Shown piece by piece: positions 17,101-20,625 of a stretch of DNA of 20,625 bases. Origin of the DNA: a bacterium MnTg04 (lineage in GTDB: Bacteria > Pseudomonadota > Gammaproteobacteria > Steroidobacterales > MnTg04); assembly GCA_008975185.1 (NCBI GenBank), contig BFAU01000107.1:1-20625 (forward strand), read 5' to 3'. How positions within the stretch are numbered: the first letter of the stretch is position 1; every line of letters starts with the position of its first letter. The notes under the pieces are model-generated. The model made no database searches and was not told the DNA's origin. It saw only the letters and a list, made by a program, of their open reading frames with translations. A program made the position numbers and the translations under genes.

Positions 17101-18356
17101 CGAACCTCCTCGCGTAATCCGTACCCAGGATGTGCCGGCCCGGTGAGCAACTCAGGCAAATCTCCGCTCATCCCCATCGCTCGCCTGACGAAGGCCTTGC
17201 GGGCCGGTGGCAAGGCGTTGACCAGGCTCAACCCCAGACCGCGAATCCGCGCCAGCGACGGCAGATCGTTGCTAAACAGCCGCTTGATACCATCCATCGC
17301 CGCCAGCATGGCCAGGTTGTCGCCCTTTCGCCAGCGCTCGTAGCGCCGCAAGACCAAACGGTCCCCGGGATCCTCCCCGGCCTGCAACGCCTTGACCAAC
17401 GTTTCGTGGAGCGCCGCCGCATCGAGGAATCCCAGGTTGACGCCCTGCCCGGCCAGCGGATGAATCGCATGCGCCGCGTCGCCGATCAATACCAGCCGCT
17501 GCCGGCAATAGTTTCGTGCATGCAGCAACCGCAGCGGGAACGCGGCCCGCTGACCACATGCCAGCATCCGGCCCAAAGTCCCGTCGCTGGCGGCCTCGAG
17601 TTCGCCGAGAAACTCCTTGTCGCTCAACCCGAGCAAGCGGTCGGCGCCGCCGACTGTGTTCGACCAAACCACCGAACTGCGTCCGTCGGCCAGCGGCAAA
17701 AAGGCCAGCGGACCGGATGGCAGGAATCGTTGCCAGGCCGTTTCCCGATGCGGGAGCTGGCTTTGAACATGGGTAACGACCGCCTTTTGCCGGTATGACC
17801 AGCCGGTGGTTTCGATTTCCGCCATTTCGCGGATCGGCGATGAGGCGCCGTCAGCGGCCACCACCAATGTGCAATCCACCACTTCCCCATCGGCCAACGA
17901 CAACAGGGCGGTCCCATCGCCCAGCCGCAGATCGTCGACCCGGCAGTTGGACCGCACGCTGACCCGCTCCATGCCAGCTAGCGATCGCCATAAGGCGTGC
18001 CGAACCAACTGATTCTCGACGATGTGGCCAAGCGCGGCCGCGCCCACTTCGGCGGCTGAAAAATGCACCGAACCCGGGAAACCCGGCTTCGAGGCGGCAT
18101 CCCAGACTTGCATCTCGCGATAGGGCGAGATGCGCGTCGCGGCGATCTCCCGCCAGGCCCCGGCGGCTTCCAGTACGCGCTGAGAAGTGGTGGCGAGCGC
18201 GACCACACGAAGATCGTAGTCATCCTTCAGCGCCGGCGGGTCGCCGGCTTCCAGCAACACCACGGCGCCTGGGTAGCGCTGATCGCGGCCGAGCAACGCC
18301 GCCAGCGCGCAACCGACCATGCCACCGCCGACAATGCAGATCGTGGGCGCATTCAT
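17097..18356 (-). CDS. ubiI: UbiI-like FAD-dependent ubiquinone hydroxylase
   Basis: This 419-residue flavoprotein belongs to the UbiH/UbiF/UbiI (COQ6) hydroxylase family. UbiI adds the C5 hydroxyl in ubiquinone synthesis. Features are an N-terminal dinucleotide-binding loop IVGGGMVGCALA (8-19), the mid-protein VVAADGASSPIRE (165-177), and the FAD/ribityl motif GDAAHAIHPLAGQGVNLG (292-309). It directly follows ubiH with a 4-base stop/start overlap, the same order as in E. coli (pepP-ubiH-ubiI). That order is the main reason for choosing UbiI over UbiF. Alternatives within the family cannot be excluded from sequence alone. It is probably part of the cytoplasmic Ubi complex. Confidence 0.85.
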   Translation of the reverse strand: MNAPTICIVGGGMVGCALAALLGRDQRYPGAVVLLEAGDPPALKDDYDLRVVALATTSQRVLEAAGAWREIAATRISPYREMQVWDAASKPGFPGSVHFSAAEVGAAALGHIVENQLVRHALWRSLAGMERVSVRSNCRVDDLRLGDGTALLSLADGEVVDCTLVVAADGASSPIREMAEIETTGWSYRQKAVVTHVQSQLPHRETAWQRFLPSGPLAFLPLADGRSSVVWSNTVGGADRLLGLSDKEFLGELEAASDGTLGRMLACGQRAAFPLRLLHARNYCRQRLVLIGDAAHAIHPLAGQGVNLGFLDAAALHETLVKALQAGEDPGDRLVLRRYERWRKGDNLAMLAAMDGIKRLFSNDLPSLARIRGLGLSLVNALPPARKAFVRRAMGMSGDLPELLTGPAHPGYGLREEVR

Positions 18357-19582
18357 TGCAACGGCACGCCCCGCGCCAACCTGGGCAGATCGCCGCCGCG
18401 GCCCATGGTATGCCTGGCCAGAAGGCTTTTGGCACCGGGCAACAAGTCAAACATGAGCAGCGCGAGGTTGCGTACGACCCGGACAGAGGTCAGCGGGTTA
18501 CCGAACACCCTGACCAGCGCATCGGTGAAACTCATGACCCTGGCCTGGTCGCCCGCGCGCCAGCGGCGATATTTTTCGAGCGCCTGCGGGTCGCCGGGGT
18601 CGTCTGCACCTGCGATCACCTCGGCCAGGCCCGCGACATCCCGCAAGCTGAGATTGAATCCCTGCCCGGCGATCGGGTGCAGGCCATGGGCCGCGTTGCC
18701 GATAATCGCTACCCGGTGCCGGGTCTGCTCCGTCGCCTTGGTCATACTCAGCGGGTAGGACACCCGCGCGCCGATTTTCCGCCAGTGCCCGAGACGATAG
18801 CCAAACAGCTCCTGCAGGCGATCGAGAATCTGCCGGTCGCTCAGTTGCAGGATTTCCTCAGCCTGCTCGCTCGGCACGGTCCACACCAGCGCGCTGCGGC
18901 CTTCGCTCATCGGCAACACCGCCATCGGACCGTGCGCGGTAAACCGCTCGTAGGCGACATTTCGATGCGGCTTTTCCGTGGTCACGTTACTGATGATCGC
19001 AGTCTGGCCATAGTCCCAGACGGTGGCATCGATGCCGAGTAATTTTCTGACGACCGACTGCGCGCCATCGGCGGCGGCGACCAGCCGCCCCTGCAAATTG
19101 ACGGTGTCGCCATCCTCGTCGATGAGCGCAACCCGAACCGAATCATCTTCGTCAAGCAGTGACTCCAAGCGCGCCGGGCAGAACATCCGGATGTTATCGA
19201 ATGACTCGAGCGCCGCCCACAACGACCGGCCTATAACGCGATTGGGAACGACATATCCTAAAGCCGGGACCTTTTCTTCCGCGGCGCTGATGCGGCCGAT
19301 ACCAAAATGACCGCGATCGGAAATGTGTATGTCGCTAATGGCGGTCGCATCCTGTCTCATGCCCGCCCAGACACCGATGGTCTCGAGTATCTGCTGCGAA
19401 CCATTAGCTATTGCGGTTGAGCGATCGTCGTAGCTCGGCTGGGGTACACCGTTTAGTCGCGGATCGAACGGCTCGATCACTGCAATCCGCAACGGCAACG
19501 GCGCCAGCGCGATCGCCAACGATGCACCGACCATACCGCCGCCGACTACAATGACATCAAATTCTGTCTGCTCCATTTGCAT
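18353..19582 (-). CDS. ubiH: 2-octaprenyl-6-methoxyphenol hydroxylase-like
   Basis: UbiH hydroxylates the C1 position of the ubiquinone ring precursor using FAD and molecular oxygen. The 409-residue protein has GGGMVGASLA (14-23), the UbiH-type HISDRGHFG (86-94), LGYVVPNRVIG (108-118) and the FAD motif GNAAHGLHPIAGQGFNL (295-311). The C-terminal DLPRLARGVPL is a UbiH hallmark. Length is normal. It begins 9 bases after pepP and ends in a 4-base overlap with ubiI. An alternative start two codons downstream (19576) is possible. Together with ubiI it marks an aerobic or facultative, ubiquinone-making organism. Confidence 0.94.
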   Translation of the reverse strand: MQMEQTEFDVIVVGGGMVGASLAIALAPLPLRIAVIEPFDPRLNGVPQPSYDDRSTAIANGSQQILETIGVWAGMRQDATAISDIHISDRGHFGIGRISAAEEKVPALGYVVPNRVIGRSLWAALESFDNIRMFCPARLESLLDEDDSVRVALIDEDGDTVNLQGRLVAAADGAQSVVRKLLGIDATVWDYGQTAIISNVTTEKPHRNVAYERFTAHGPMAVLPMSEGRSALVWTVPSEQAEEILQLSDRQILDRLQELFGYRLGHWRKIGARVSYPLSMTKATEQTRHRVAIIGNAAHGLHPIAGQGFNLSLRDVAGLAEVIAGADDPGDPQALEKYRRWRAGDQARVMSFTDALVRVFGNPLTSVRVVRNLALLMFDLLPGAKSLLARHTMGRGGDLPRLARGVPLQ

Positions 19583-19591
19583 GACCCGTGC

Positions 19592-20625
19592 TCAGATTTC
19601 GCCGTTCATCAAGGCCTCGATGTCGGCAATTTCCCTGGGCACATCGCGGCTCAGAACCTCGCAGCCGTCCTTGGTTACCAGGACATCGTCTTCGATACGC
19701 ACGCCGATCCCCCACCACTTCCTGGCGACTCCCTTGATCCCGGGCGGGATATAAATCCCGGGCTCCACGGTCATGACCATCCCCGGCTCCAGGTGACGCC
19801 ACTCATCACCCACACGATAATCGCCAACATCGTGCACATCCATACCCAGCCAATGGCCGGTGCGGTGCATAAAAAATTTCTTGTAGGCAGCGGCTTTGAT
19901 CAGCGCGGGCACCCGCCCCTTCAACAGGCCCAGCTTTACCAGGCCGCGGGTGATGGTTCTGACTGCTGCGTCATGCGGGTCGTTCCAGTGACATCGCGGT
20001 GAGACTTTTTCGATCGCGGCCTTTTGCGCGTCCAGGACTACCTGGTAGATCGCCTTCTGCTCGCTCGAAAACCGGCCGTTGACCGGCATGCTGCGAGTAA
20101 CGTCGGACGCATAACCGCGAAACTCGCAGCCGGCGTCCACCAGCAGCATTTCCCCGTCCTCCATGCGGCGGTCGTTTTTCACGTAATGAAGAACGCAGCT
20201 GTTTGGCCCGGAACCGACGATCGGCTGATAAGCCGTTTCGCATCCGTTTCGCTTGAACTCGTGGAGCAGCTCTGCCTCGAGTTCGTATTCCATGATCCCG
20301 GGCCTGCACGCGGCCATCAGTTTTTTGTGGGCAGCGGCAGCGATGCGCGCGGCCTTGCGCATTGCGCCAATTTCGCCGCGGCTCTTGTAAAGGCGCATAT
20401 CGTGCAACAGATGATCGAGCGCGATGAATTCCTGCGGCATCAGCCCGTCGCTTTGCCCGCGATTGCGCAAGCCGTCAAACCAGCCCATTACCTGCGTGTC
20501 GAAATCCGGGTGTGCCCCCATCGTGTAATAAACCCGGTCGCAGTGTTCCATCGGACCGGGAAGAATCTCATCGATATCCGATATCGGAAACGCGTCATCG
20601 GCGCCGTGGTCGGCCTGCGCGCCCT
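19592..20625 (-). CDS. pepP: Xaa-Pro aminopeptidase (N-terminus beyond window)
   Basis: PepP (aminopeptidase P) removes N-terminal residues ahead of proline. It is a cytoplasmic pita-bread metalloenzyme using two manganese ions. The open frame runs from the stop at 19592 to the window edge, giving 344 codons; the internal ATG at 20551 is not the start. Sequence upstream of it (DDAFPISDIDEILPGP) continues the N-terminal domain. The metal ligands are visible: two Asp in VDAGCEFRGYASDVTRSMP, His in MHRTGHWLGMDVHDVGD, Glu in TVEPGIYIP and Glu in GVRIEDDVLV. About 440 residues are expected, so roughly 95 are missing. It is the first gene seen in the operon with ubiH and ubiI. Confidence 0.96.
   Translation of the reverse strand, partial: GAQADHGADDAFPISDIDEILPGPMEHCDRVYYTMGAHPDFDTQVMGWFDGLRNRGQSDGLMPQEFIALDHLLHDMRLYKSRGEIGAMRKAARIAAAAHKKLMAACRPGIMEYELEAELLHEFKRNGCETAYQPIVGSGPNSCVLHYVKNDRRMEDGEMLLVDAGCEFRGYASDVTRSMPVNGRFSSEQKAIYQVVLDAQKAAIEKVSPRCHWNDPHDAAVRTITRGLVKLGLLKGRVPALIKAAAYKKFFMHRTGHWLGMDVHDVGDYRVGDEWRHLEPGMVMTVEPGIYIPPGIKGVARKWWGIGVRIEDDVLVTKDGCEVLSRDVPREIADIEALMNGEI

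Overview
The window is a gene-dense, GC-rich stretch of a gammaproteobacterial chromosome. The indicators are a pepP-ubiH-ubiI cluster, a glycine-cleavage operon behind a tandem glycine riboswitch, a long-form ispG and a DUF4404 gene. It looks like an environmental, Chromatiales/Woeseiales-like lineage, but that placement is an inference. I see no tRNA, rRNA, insertion sequence, integrase or CRISPR array. Both end genes are cut by the window: lgt at the left and pepP at the right.

Left end (1-3432): lgt (lipoprotein maturation, minus strand) is divergent from a large YyaL/SPATA20-type protein with a thioredoxin fold (plus strand). A small unrecognised four-helix membrane protein (minus strand) converges on the latter.

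Centre (3520-12873): this is a nine-kilobase minus-strand gene chain read from a promoter near 12845-12873. It passes through a tandem glycine riboswitch with an intrinsic terminator, then gcvT, gcvH, gcvPA, tpx, gcvPB, a 945-residue periplasmic HtrA-like protein, a small cupin and a periplasmic DUF4124-M23 peptidase. Spacings are short and several genes overlap, so glycine could in principle control the whole chain. The glycine decarboxylase is the split two-subunit type, and a thiol peroxidase gene lies between its two halves. The HtrA-like protein has the Nma111/Deg7 layout known best from fungi and plants: an active protease half followed by a degenerate protease half, each with PDZ regions. 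It is the most unusual gene here.

Plus-strand block (12957-16308): an exported DUF885 metallopeptidase-like protein, ispG (isoprenoid precursor synthesis) and a pterin-4a-carbinolamine dehydratase. They are tightly spaced, and the last two overlap.

Right end (16309-20625): a minus-strand operon pepP-ubiH-ubiI-GNAT-DUF4404, with 4-base stop/start overlaps at two junctions. UbiH and UbiI are the flavin hydroxylases of ubiquinone synthesis. In Escherichia coli, pepP-ubiH-ubiI lies directly upstream of gcvTHP. Here the same two blocks lie close together in the same orientation but are separated by about 4.5 kb of other genes.
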